DNA from: Adineta vaga
Taxonomy: Eukaryota; Rotifera
Direction of reading: 5' to 3'
NCBI GenBank assembly: GCA_021613535.1
Contig: CP075494.1
Span: 9,920,001-9,984,000, forward strand
Length of the DNA stretch: 64,000 bases
Part shown: positions 46,029 through 59,562 of the stretch, one piece after another
Position numbering within the stretch: the first letter of the stretch is position 1
Layout: each line of letters starts with the position of its first letter
Position numbers and translations under genes: made by a program
Notes under the pieces: generated by a model
Database searches by the model: none
What the model was told of the DNA's origin: nothing
The model's input: the letters and a program-made list of their open reading frames with translations, nothing else

Positions 46029-47103
46029 TCTTTATTTGAACTAGAATAAGAATAATGTGAACGTAAGTCTCCTCTGACAAAGTGAATAAGAAAATGACGG
46101 GATTTTTCTTTGATAATATGTGTATTGGAATACCGGCATTCTGGTTCGATGAACTTGTTTTTTGATGTGTTTTTGTTGATGAAAATTATGATAATCACTT
46201 CATATTTTAGAAGTCCAAAGTAGTGAATGAAAAAATAAGGTGGATTAGTAAAAATTCTCAATAACTAACCGATCTGTTCTTTTGCTATGCATGTTTGGAG
46301 AGGATTCATCGAGGAAATGAATGTTTTTTTAACTTAAGTAGCTAAACTAATATTTGCATTGATGTTTTTCCTTTTGATTAAAATCTTCATGTGTAGATAT
46401 GTACTTTGAGAGTGTTACATAACAGTCAAATTATAGTGTAAAAAAAAAATAGCATGTTTTGAAATTAATCAGTGAAACTATTCTTTTTCTTCGCTAAGAG
46501 TAAGCTGAAAGTATCAATTTCAGTATAGAATTAAGACTTAGATTATTCAAAAGAAAACTTCACGTTCTTTCTCTGATTAATATTCACATGAATTAGTTTT
46601 CATTCAAGTTTCATAACACATTTAACCAAGAGAAGATTGACATGTATTCATTGAACACTGGCTAAAGTCGAGTTAAAAAGGAAATGAACTTTCTTTTTTT
46701 TTTCTTATCAACCATTGTTTATGCAATTATAGAGTAATGATAAAGTGTAATTACGAATTTCATAGACGCCATACATGGTAGAGTATTTGAACATTATCTT
46801 TTATTTTCACTGTTTGAAATCATTTATTTACACAAAAAAGAAATTGAATTGACTAATAATGAACTGATTAGTTTTAATAATGTATACTTGATAGGTCAAA
46901 AGAACTAATATAGACGCTATTTTTAGTAGAAGAGTCATATACTAATCTGATATTTCATCGGAGAATACAGAATAGAATACTTGTTTTTATTCAATAATAA
47001 ATAATAACAACAAAAAAAAGATTCAAAATGTAGATCAATTGCAGTCAACGAATAATATTCTGGATCTAGAGTATTGTACAAATTTACGGTGGGAGATCAC
47101 ATT
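46029..47103. other. Intergenic, about 1.1 kb
   Basis: Upstream of the opsin and downstream of FIS1. A+T-rich; no gene or RNA seen. Confidence 0.55.
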
Positions 47104-47723
47104 TTATTTTTTAAGAATAGCAATAGCAGCGGCCGCAAGACCTAAATAAAACAAGAAGCATTTTTAAAACAATTGAATTTTCTATTCATACCTCCAACAA
47201 GAAGTGCTCCAGCACCTACAGCAATTCCAGCGCCAATATCTAAATTAAATTCAAAACTCAATAATTACAGTGTTTCAAATCATAAAATTTACTTACATCC
47301 ATCACGAGTTATTCGTTGTTGAATTTCATCTTTAAGATTTTTAGCTTGATGATTACCAGGTTGAACATGTAGAATAGCATCAAGAAATTTAATGGCTGTC
47401 TCATATTCGTTCAATCGTGCATTACCTAAATTGAATATGAAGAATTTTATTTTCCATGAAAATCTTCTCTTACCAAGTGCTAAATAGAATACATAATCAC
47501 GTTTATCTTCATCTTTTCGTGTGGAGTCATAAAGTTCTTTTAATAATTGTAAGCCATATCGTACATCGGTTTTGACTTTACTTCGTACAAGGCAATAAGC
47601 AAATGAGAATTTATTTTGATCAGTTACTTGATTTGCTTCTTTAGCTTTTTCAAATACGGTTCGATAACGTTGAATTTCATCGGGTAAAATAGTTTCTTCT
47701 AATAATTTTTGACTATCGTCCAT
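47104..47723 (-). CDS. FIS1: FIS1, mitochondrial fission 1
   Basis: Four exons, transcript order 47474..47723, 47297..47425, 47192..47239 and 47104..47141; 154 residues, human 152. TPR-like helical bundle: FSFAYCLVRSKVKTDVRYGL, DYVFYLALG, NARLNEYETAIKFLDAILHV, GNHQAKNLKDEIQQRITRDG; C-terminal tail anchor (YIGAGIAVGAGALLVGG...) ending in KK. Sits in the outer mitochondrial and peroxisomal membranes and recruits fission factors. A possible acceptor (TTATTAG) lies ~38 nt upstream of the ATG. Third gene of a same-strand run behind VTA1 (239 bp). Confidence 0.94.
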
Positions 47724-47962
47724 ATTTCTTTCTTTGAGTATAGATACGTCGATATAAATCTAATAAATAAATGTATATATATATAAATACTGTTAGTAAT
47801 TGCCTGATGAGTCAGACGATGACTCATTCATGACGTGTATGTATGTTTATCACCGGAAAGAGAATACAATACAACAACATTCGGGTAAAAACGAGAAAAA
47901 GAATAAAAAAAGTATAAAAAAGAGCAGAAGTATTTTTTGTGTCTTTTTTCTACAGATTTCAT

Positions 47963-48988
47963 TTAGTTATTATTATATGGTCGAAGTAATTGCAAGACTT
48001 GTTCGCAATTCCGAACGGCAGTTGCTATATCCTCATGTTCAAGAGCAGAACTTGCATATCGACAAAGTTTTTGTGTTTGAGAGATGATATCGAATGGTAC
48101 ATCTAAAATGGAAACTATATTTTTAAACTTTAAGAATAGGATGAACTTACTAGAGCTACTGGCATGTTGATCATAAGATGTAGGAGATGGGAGTTTGGGT
48201 GGTGAAACGACATGAGATTGTTTCTCCGCTGAAAGAGAAATAATTCCAAATGATCTATGAAGATTTAGTTAATACATACGAGGTTTTATTGGTGCAACTG
48301 CAGCACTACTACCACCACCGGCTTTCAGATCTCGAAAAATTGCAACTGCACGACTTTTCGCAATTTTACCTAATGTAAGAAACTTAAAGGAAACAAAAAC
48401 GGTAAATTTCGATCTTTAATTTATCATTTCGAAATAGTCCTTACATCATCTTTTACTGGTCCAAATACGGAAAGAACATCTGTAAGTCCACCAACAGTAT
48501 AATGTTTTCTCATTAATGATCTTAATTGTTCCGGAGTTTTATATTCATCATCTTCAGCTTCATTTGTCTCGCCAACAAGAATAGTGACTAATTGTTCAAT
48601 TGTTGCTTGACCAGTTGACATTGATTTTATAATAACATCATCTGAATTGTCTCGTTTCATCTAAATTTAAGAAAATACTATCGATTTATAAGAAAATTTG
48701 AGTATGAACATGGTTTTTAATTTACTGTTTCAAGATGATCAAGTACATTTGATATAAATTGTTTATCTTTTTGATGTTTAAATGCTTCATTTGCAATGTA
48801 CATCAAACAATAATATGTAACTGAAATTGTTTGAGAATCTTTTTCATATTCTTTGGCAATACCAAAATGTTGCATCAATTTTACACGTAACTCTTGTGGA
48901 ATTTGTGCTGCTAATGTCTACGAAATAGTATGAATGTGGTTGATTTTTCGAAAGAAAACCGGATTTCTCTTACATCTAATGTAGACAT
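47963..48988 (-). CDS. VTA1: VTA1 (LIP5), ESCRT / VPS4 regulator
   Basis: Six exons, transcript order 48974..48988, 48726..48917, 48445..48660, 48280..48382, 48151..48228 and 47963..48102; 247 residues. N-terminal MIT-like domain (IPQELRVKLMQHFGIAKEYE, VTYYCLMYIANEAFK, FISNVLDHLETMK), KHYTVGGLTDVLSVFGPVKD as in the family, a short Pro/Ser linker, and the C-terminal VSL domain (SQTQKLCRYASSALEHEDIA...AVRNCEQVLQLL) that binds VPS4. Promotes VPS4 assembly in multivesicular body sorting. Shorter linker than vertebrate LIP5. TTTCATTTTAG 22 nt before the ATG is an excellent splice acceptor; PSMA1's stop is only 133 bp upstream. Confidence 0.92.
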
Positions 48989-49121
48989 TCTTGATAGTGA
49001 TGGAAATTAATCTAAAATGAAAATGAAAGAAAAGAAAACCGTTGATCCTGTTTAACAGATAATGATTCAATGTTTTATGATAAAAAAAAAGAAAGAATTC
49101 GAATAGAATATTTGAATTAGT

Positions 49122-50400
49122 CTATGGTTCCATGTGTTCTGTTGCGACAATAACTTGTGGGTCAGCATTGCCACTAGATGGTGGTGGTGGTGGAAGATCA
49201 TTTTCACCAACAATCTAAATAATCAGATGAAAATGTTTTGAAAATCTAAGACAAACAACATACTAAAGTATCATCTTGAGCCTGTGGTGCACGTTCATCA
49301 CCTTCGATTGCTGTTAAATATGCTGCAACACGTGCATCATTTAAGATAGCAAATGGTGTGTCTTTTCCGACGACTGCAACTGCACAATTCTAAGCGAAAA
49401 TTGCACTTTAATAAAAGAGAAATATAAATAAATGAAGGCAAATTTACTTTAACGGTTAATTCTACTTCATTCGGTAATGTATCACGCAATGCTCTCATAC
49501 AATGTTTAATTAATTCATCTTGATTTGAGTCAAGAAATTTATCCAGATTTTTTTCTAAATATGTTCGAGCTGATTGAGAACGAGCACCAATTGCCATCGA
49601 TTTGCATGAATAATAGTTTGCAGATGGACATAATTGATATAGATGTGTACCTTTCTCCTATTAATAAAAAAATATTTGCTATTAGATCGAAGAAATCATT
49701 CAATTGATTATACATCATAACCAGCCATAAGAAAACCAACGCCAAACGGTCGACGTCCATAACGTTGAGTTGGAACTTGACATTCTAAAATAAATCGAAT
49801 GTATTAAATAGAATATGAATCATTTCTTTTCATTACTATTGCTAACATGATCCATTAATCTCGTCACCGGCATAGGTTTATCAAAACCATATTGATGATT
49901 GATACATTCAGTACGCATAAAACGACTAAAAATACGCGAAAAGAGAGCTATGATTTCGAAATGAAATGTTGAAAGTTTTCTACCAAAGGATACGAGCATC
50001 TGATGCTAATCCAGCAATTGATACACCAATATGATCATCAATAAACATAATTTTCTTCTGATGAGCCGATAATTCCGAGGGTGCACGCTAAAATATTCAA
50101 ATTCGACGCTGAAATTTTTATCATTCAAATTAACAGACTTTTAAAGCACAAAGAACAACATGAGTTTTCGATTTAAGTGCAACAGTTGCTGCACCTTGTT
50201 TCACAGCTTCCATAGCATATTCAATTTGATAAAGTCTTCCCTATACATAAATAAATATCAACAAAAGAATGAAAAAAGAATGAAATTTGAAATATACTTG
50301 AGGACTCCAGATGCTAACATCGTGATCATATTGATTACGGAACTAGGAAAATGAAAAATGAGTATGAGAAAATCGAAGATTTAGTATGTATGATTACCAT
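49122..50400 (-). CDS. PSMA1: Proteasome subunit alpha type-1
   Basis: Nine exons, transcript order 50398..50400, 50298..50342, 50139..50240, 49984..50087, 49837..49925, 49714..49784, 49448..49657, 49264..49389 and 49122..49214; 280 residues (human 263). The first coding exon holds only the ATG; splicing gives [20 protein letters not shown], the usual alpha-1 N-terminus. Further blocks: [71 protein letters not shown]. Part of the outer alpha ring of the 20S proteasome. C-terminal tail has a PPPPP stretch and extra acidic residues. Exon 5 uses GTAATG (phase 1); an in-frame GTTAGC would break the reading frame. Confidence 0.95.
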
Positions 50401-51007
50401 TATAGAATTTTAGATCAAATTGATCAATTAAATTTATCTATAATCGAGCGAAAAAAAAACAAGAAGAGAAAAATTTGAATTGCTGTGCTGTGTCAATTGA
50501 ATGATTCATTCGATCGAATCGTTTCTTAAGAAATAAAAAACATCATTTTCAAATCTTACATTGCCATTTAAATTAAGAAAATTTTTATCAACAAAACAAT
50601 TATTATCTGAATTTTTAACTTATGATGAAAATATTCCGTAGATGTCACCACTATACTAACCAATTGTAAAGAAAAATTTAAACTTCATCTTTCGGGAATA
50701 AAGTCAGGAATGAATATAAAGCATTTATGTTTTCTTTTTTTATTCTAAAATCATTTTTCCGATAATCTTCAATAGTTATAATATTTCAATTTGTCTCTTA
50801 TTCAATGTAAATATATTTGCATTGCCTCAACAACGAGAACGTCTTGTCAATATAGTAAACATATTTGAGAAAATTTCTGCTAAGCATATCACTATTAAAT
50901 CCAAATGAAAACATTGAACTTAATCATGATGTTATTTTTCAATGTCGAAAAAGAAAAGTTAATCAGTAAGAACAACAATTGTGAAATGTACGATAATGTT
51001 GACATAG

Positions 51008-51041
<34 letters not shown>

Positions 51042-53035
51042 TTCTTGCATGCTATTTTTATTCGTTCTTAATCATGATTTCATCGTTTACAGAAGACAAT
51101 AGAATGAAGCACGAGTCGAAGTAATCATTTTTCTTCTAGTCAAATGTGCTTGTGTTCTTGAAGACATACATTCAAATTGACTTGATGAAGTCTTGCAAGG
51201 ACTATATTCTTCTTCAATTGCAATGCGTAATATTATCCATTGATGATAAGGTGTCTGGTAGTCTATGTGTTATTCTCTTTGAATAGTTCTTAAAGGCTTC
51301 TGTTGACGATAATGCTAAATCTTCATATATGCTTTGTCAATAGCATCTTACAATGGATAAAGTAGTGTTTATTCTATAAATGGATTGACGTTAAAATAGA
51401 AGAGAATTAAAAGTAAAAGATTGTATCGAATCATTCGTTATTACAAATAATCATCTACCTTCTCTCTCTCTCTCTCGTCTACTTCTTTTCGACCAATTAA
51501 TTTTAAACACGGATGAACTGTACTTGAATGGTCTCATTCATCCTCTTTCAGCTAGTTTAAGGTTTCAATGAAATTACAAAAAAATTACTCGTAAAGTTCT
51601 TCATCATTCGATCAAAAAACTCTTCACTTCGAACAGAAAATTAATGGCAACAAATTATTTTTATCCAAAATTTTGTCTGCATAACGATTTAACATATCAT
51701 CTACGTGATACAACAACTCGGTAAGCATTAGAGAAATACTAACACAGGTGCTGATGTCGACATCTTACAATAACATTAGTTGATCGATTATTGTTTATTT
51801 TTACAAAAGCAATGATATCTGTTCATATTCGAACACACGTCTTTACTCTAATTGAATGTCCTTTTTTTTCTTCTACTTCTTCTTATTCTCAGATCAATAT
51901 ATGTATATTATTCTTATTTTTATGCATACGATCGCAATCGTGAAGATGGAAACGGCACGTCTTTCAATCGCGCTCTTTCTTTTTTTCTTTCTTTTTTCAT
52001 GTTCAAAGTCAAAGCGCATGCATTAGGGATTCGTATAGAATGAAAAGAAACGAAAACAGAGCAATACTATTGTATATGTGCTTGACAGAGTGCATTTTAA
52101 ACAAAAGACATCGTCGAATGTATGAAGAAGAGCAAATACTCTTGAAAACAAGAATGAATGAATGAATGAATATGATGAGGATTTTTTTTTGATCAAATCT
52201 CAATAAGTAACTTTTTAATCATCAATTTGAACTATTGATTTATCAAATCAAACAATTTCAGTAGTGAGATTGAGTTGTTCTCATTGTCTTTTAACTCAGA
52301 AAACGAGAGACAGAATTTTCTCGAATTAATCACTTGAAATGATAGTCAATGTCATATTTCATTTTTCTGATTGTTGTTATTGACATCATCAACAAATAAT
52401 ATGTCAACTACTTAAACATTGAGATGATCATATTTGTTGTTGACTTATAAGAAGGAAAATCTTTTAAAATAATTTTAACTATGCAAACAAAACTCGAAAT
52501 GATATTAGTAAATATGACAAGAGAAAAAAAAACTTGTTACTAATTCAAGTGTTCGTTACACTTCAAGAGAAATCAAAACGAATTCATGGACACGTCCATG
52601 TCTTTCATTTTTTTTCTGTAAATCTGATTCGTTCTCGAATATTTTTCTTATCAACCAATTGCGAAAAGCAAATAAGAAAAGAATAACATTACTACACCAT
52701 CATCATCTTGTTTGACTGGTGTGTCGAACAACATCATTAAAAGCATTGCTCGCTTCTAATAGGTTCGGTTCATCCGAACGAAAGAAATAGAGAGAGAGAG
52801 AGAGCGATTTTAATCTCCTTTTCTCTCTCTCTCTCCTTCTCCCTCTTGATTATGCATCGGATTCAAACGAATAGCTGATAGGTTTCTTCTTGCACAAGAA
52901 AAAAAAAAGAAATACAAACACAGAAAGAGAGCGAGGGAGAGAAAGATCGTGTTTTCATGCAATAATTGTAACGATAACATAAGCAAAAGTAGTCATAGTT
53001 GTAGTAGTAGTGGTTTTTTGAATCTCTAAAACATA
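50401..53035. other. Divergent intergenic region PSMA1 / glass, 2.6 kb
   Basis: No gene supported. AT repeat at 51007..51041, GA/CT runs at 52790..52840. A short ATG frame at 51642..51718 ends at a GTAAGC donor and might be an upstream exon, but no acceptor joins it in phase to glass. Confidence 0.5.
51007..51041. repeat. (AT)n microsatellite
   Basis: AT repeat interrupted by GT. Confidence 0.85.
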
Positions 53036-54540
53036 ATGACAGCAGTGAATCGCATTGGCATGGATTCTGCTCCAGTCGATGTTTCATCATCATTATGGCG
53101 TGCTGCCGATACTTCATCATTCGATGGGTAAGTTAAAGTAAAAGAAGGAAAGGGAGAAGAAAAAAAATTCATTAGAAAAACTTCAAAGAAATAAGATAAC
53201 AGAAAATAAGATTTTCTTATCATTTCATTTTTAATAGAAGTTTTATCTCACCTTGGCGAGATCATCATCATTCGCACGAATATACCCCTTTTCGATTTTC
53301 TGATCCTCATCATCATCATCATTATGATCCAACATCATCTTACTATACTGATGCAGCAACTGCAGCAGCTATTGATTCTTATGCATCATCGGCCACGTCC
53401 TATTCACCTTATATGGTACATCATCATTCACCTACAACGACAACAATCTCAGGAGCAGCAGCAGGAACAAGTAATTCATCATCAGTTAAGCCTGAATCTA
53501 CCACAGCCACTGCTTTGCAATCCGCTTTTGGTCTATCAACTCCAATGAATGTTAATGTTTCTATGAATTTCAATTCTCATAATGTTCAGTATACAACAGG
53601 TTATGGTACAAGTACGAATCCAACAACAGGTTTTAGTACGACACCTTATGAGTCATTCTATAATCCATCAACTGTTTCACATTATCCATTTACGAATCAT
53701 TCACCTGAACTTAAACCAACTCGTTCATCAGATCCAGTCACTACAAAACAAGCAATGCTTCTCTCTGCTGCCGCTGTTAATTATGATTATAAAGATTTAT
53801 CGAAATTATGTGATTTTTTTCCAACATCATCACCGCTGAATTCTAATGAGAAGCGAAGGTATGTATGATTGACTCTATTGACAAAAGAGAAAAAACATTT
53901 TTCTTTTTTTTTTCTTTCTTTAATCAGTCATTGGTCCGCACCAAAATCATCATCATCAATTCATCCTAAAAATAACGAAGGAAGAATAAATCGTTGTCGA
54001 ATCTGTGGAAAAGTCTATGCCAGACCAAGTACACTTAAAACGCATTTACGTACACATTCGGGTGAAAAAGTAAGATCAAATAGAATTGTCAAATTCATTC
54101 TTTTCTTCTTTTCTCAACCGATTTCTAGCCATATAAATGTGATAAATGTTCGAAAGCATTTACTCAAGCAGCCAATCTTACTGCCCATTTACGAACACAT
54201 TCAGGAGAAAAACCATTTTCATGTGATATATGTGGAAGAAAATTTTCTCAAAGTTCATCCGTTACGACACATATGAGAACGCATTCAGGTGAACGACCAT
54301 ATCAATGTAAATATTGTCGAAAAGCATTTTCGGATAGTTCAACATTAACAAAACATATGCGTGTACATAGTGGAGGTAAGAAACCAAAAACAAAAAAAAA
54401 GAAAGAAACGATTATTTTCATCTATACTTTTAGAAAAACCATATGAATGTTCATTGTGTCGTCTTCGTTTTTCTCAATCAGGAAATCTTAATCGTCACAT
54501 GAGAATACATATGAATGGGGGAAGTCATCATACTAAATAA
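53036..54540 (+). CDS. gl: Glass, photoreceptor zinc-finger transcription factor
   Basis: Five exons: 53036..53127, 53238..53858, 53928..54069, 54129..54375 and 54434..54540; 402 residues. Five consecutive C2H2 fingers at the C-terminus in the Glass-specific order: [56 protein letters not shown] and [14 protein letters not shown], with TGEKP-type linkers (HSGEKPY). The N-terminal half is His-, Ser-, Thr- and Ala-rich, and contains [10 protein letters not shown], a motif shared with the insect protein upstream of its fingers. Nuclear; in insects needed for photoreceptor differentiation and opsin expression. The ATG choice is the first in frame; a second Met at codon 9. Confidence 0.93.
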
Positions 54541-55231
54541 CAATATTGTTGTTTTGTTTTTTGTGAATATTTATATACATATACATAGCGCTGTCTTTCG
54601 TTGTCATGCGTTCTGTTTTCTGTTTTTCATTTTACTTTATTCTATTTTTTATTTCATTATAATTCTTTTGTTTTGTTTTTTGTTTTTTTTTGTCAATGGA
54701 AATTATTTCTATGATAGAGCAAAGGAGAAAAAACATGATATACATATATATTATATGATAATGAAAAGTTCGTTTTTCGTTTAACCAATCAAATGAAATT
54801 TCTCTCTTATATAAATTGGTCTCGGTGTCTATTTTCCCCACTGATTCTTATAGGAAAAACAAGAAACATAAACTTACCATTGTTAGATATCATGGACGAT
54901 GAATCAAGTAATCATGATCGAAATGAACAATGAACCACACTGACAAAAGCTTCATCACTTCTGACTAAGAAAGAAAAGGCTAATCCTATCTATGTTGACA
55001 TCCGATGTGCTTAGATGAAACAACTACCGCTTTATTTGTCTCATTATAGATATCATTTTTGTTTCTTTAATTGAATACTTGTGTGTATTACACAAAAGTA
55101 GAGATAACGGGTAAGTGTAAAAATCTTTTTTTAAAGATAAATAGACGAAATGTTTCACAAAAAAAGAATCTATGAACAGAAAAAGAAATGTCTTTGTATG
55201 ATTGTAGTTGTTCCTATAGTCATAAGTAATT
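54541..55231. other. Convergent intergenic region
   Basis: 3' flanks of glass and MEMO1; T-rich around 54600-54690. No gene seen. Confidence 0.6.
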
Positions 55232-56388
55232 CTATCCAATGACAGTTAGAACAGCAGATGCATAACTAACACTTGAATCATTCGATTTTTTTACTCGATT
55301 TGATTGAGCATATTTGACAAATTGCATGAGAAATTTTGGTAATTGACTCGACGGAATAACTTTTTTTGATTGTTCAATTGTCTAAAATAGAAAAAAGAAA
55401 ATTCTATCTCTGTATGAATGAAAGGTCACATCGAAACATACAGCAAGTAAAAGACTAATTGGATAACGACCACAAATGGTATTATCAGTTGATCGAAGAT
55501 ATTTATGAAAATCTGATAAGGTCAGTTTTTCAATTAATTCCATTCCTTGATGATCTAATTTTTCAATAAATTGCCAAATTTCACCATCAGCTGGATTATG
55601 AGGTTGATAAGAAAATCGTCGACCTAGCAATGAAGAATATATCAAGAAATATTTATCTTATGTTAAAATATCAACCTTACATACCCCAATGACAAAAATC
55701 AGATGAAATAACGAATAAATTTTTTGGATCACAAAGATATGGTGCTAATAATTGTCCATATTTTTCGAGTTTTGAAGAATCAAGTGAACCAACAAGAATT
55801 GGAATTAATCGAAAATCTTTACGTTTTCTAAAATAAAAATTTATATTTCGATTATTTTTAAATACTATGCACTCAAATGACAAATAAGAATTTCACTATT
55901 GACATAAACTATACTTCTCTTATCTTTCCGAGAATGAAATCTTACCGTTCAAAAACTTTTGCAATATATGGTAAATGCATTTCTAATGAATGCTCATCGG
56001 AATCTTGTTGTTGATCCATAATCGAAAAAAGACCCGTTCTATACAAATCAGTTGATGTTTGTGTATCAATTTGAATATTATACAATGGTGTTTGATATTG
56101 TGTATGATTTGTTAATGCACAATTATCTAAACTATAATGATGAGATGGACCAAGAAGAAAAACACGATCGATATCAGTTGGATCGATATTTTTATATGCG
56201 AATGCAGCTGTTGGCCCACTATAATTGTATCCAGCATGTGGAGCAATGATAGCTCGTGCTTTGCATTTTGTATTGGAAGTATTATTTGCATCGACAAGCC
56301 ATGTTGATAGTTGTTGATCGAGATGTTTACCATCCGATTCATACCAACTGCCAGCATGTGACGCTTCACGAATAGAATTACTTGACAT
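55232..56388 (-). CDS. MEMO1: MEMO1 (mediator of cell motility 1)
   Basis: Four exons, transcript order 55946..56388, 55685..55827, 55442..55623 and 55232..55381; 305 residues (human 297). Metal site of the family conserved: [11 protein letters not shown] (His51), [27 protein letters not shown] and [15 protein letters not shown] (Cys). Starts [11 protein letters not shown] like other MEMO proteins. Copper/iron-binding cytosolic protein linked to redox and cytoskeletal signalling. The acceptor CTTTTTCAG ends directly at the ATG and TRAPPC1's stop is 81 bp upstream, so its 5' UTR may consist of the spliced leader alone. Confidence 0.95.
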
Positions 56389-56400
56389 CTGAAAAAGACT
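56389..56400 (-). promoter_or_regulatory. Probable trans-splice acceptor of MEMO1
   Basis: AGTCTTTTTCAG abuts the ATG; the 81-bp region to the TRAPPC1 stop has two AATAAA motifs. Operon-like spacing and no room for a promoter plus cis exon. Inferred. Confidence 0.6.
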
Positions 56401-56469
56401 TCGATTTATTGTATATTTATTAATGTATATGAAATCAACAAGAAAAAAGTAGATGTTAAGAAAGATAAA

Positions 56470-57090
56470 TCACGTTTTATTTGTTTGGGAAAAAATCGAT
56501 AAATTGCTGATAAATTCGTCTAGTTTTGCAATAAAAATTTCTTGATCGGAATTAATTATATCTACTGCAGATAAAAGAGGATTTTTTACAATATTGTTGA
56601 CAAATATCTAAAAGAAAATCAACGAAAATATTCACATTCGATGATCGAATTGACTTACTGTACTATATAATTGATGTAAAATATCACGAATATTGCCAAC
56701 ATTATTATCTGTATTCAATACGAATTTTAGTCCAGTTACCGTTTCATAATAATGTAATTTATAACAATTGGTTTTAAAACTTAGAAAACCATCTTTTCTG
56801 AAAAAATAAATAAACGATATGCAGAAAAAAAGAATGTCTTTCTATTGAATAAAACGTACAAATCTGTTGGTGATAAACGTTGTACAAATGATTTGACTGA
56901 ATAAAGAAATCCATTCATCAATTTAAATTCCTACAACGAAGTCAAAATCAAGAATATATGAGATTGAATCATTGTAGGGAGTGTAACTAACTTCTTCTTG
57001 GGTCATATTTGTTTGCTTTCTTCGTAACCATTCTCGATAGAATAGACATTGTCCAGTTCGATTAAAAATATATAAATTATACACAACCAT
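56470..57090 (-). CDS. TRAPPC1: TRAPPC1 (Bet5) vesicle-tethering subunit
   Basis: Four exons, transcript order 56992..57090, 56860..56930, 56659..56797 and 56470..56607; 148 residues (human 145). Longin-like fold: [78 protein letters not shown] and a last exon [11 protein letters not shown]...[12 protein letters not shown]. Core subunit of the TRAPP complexes in ER-Golgi traffic. The ATG follows immediately after ATTATTTTAG, with METAP2's stop 147 bp upstream. Confidence 0.94.
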
Positions 57091-57102
57091 CTAAAATAAT
57101 TC
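57091..57102 (-). promoter_or_regulatory. Probable trans-splice acceptor of TRAPPC1
   Basis: AATTATTTTAG directly before the ATG, preceded by a pyrimidine-rich tract. No cis exon candidate in the short gap to METAP2. Inferred. Confidence 0.6.
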
Positions 57103-57237
57103 TGGTTTTTCTTTTGAAAAAAAACAACAAAATGAGGGTCAAGACTTTTCTCCGCTTTCCTTTTTTTTTGCAATCGCACGATTATATAAACGTTTAAAGA
57201 GAAAAAAAGCACAACAGAAAAAAAAATTTGAACACGA

Positions 57238-59562
<2,325 letters not shown>

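Noticed and set aside
49847-49925. GTTAGC as donor of PSMA1 exon 5
   Set aside because: It breaks the phase with the next exon; GTAATG ten bases on restores the conserved [10 protein letters not shown] frame.
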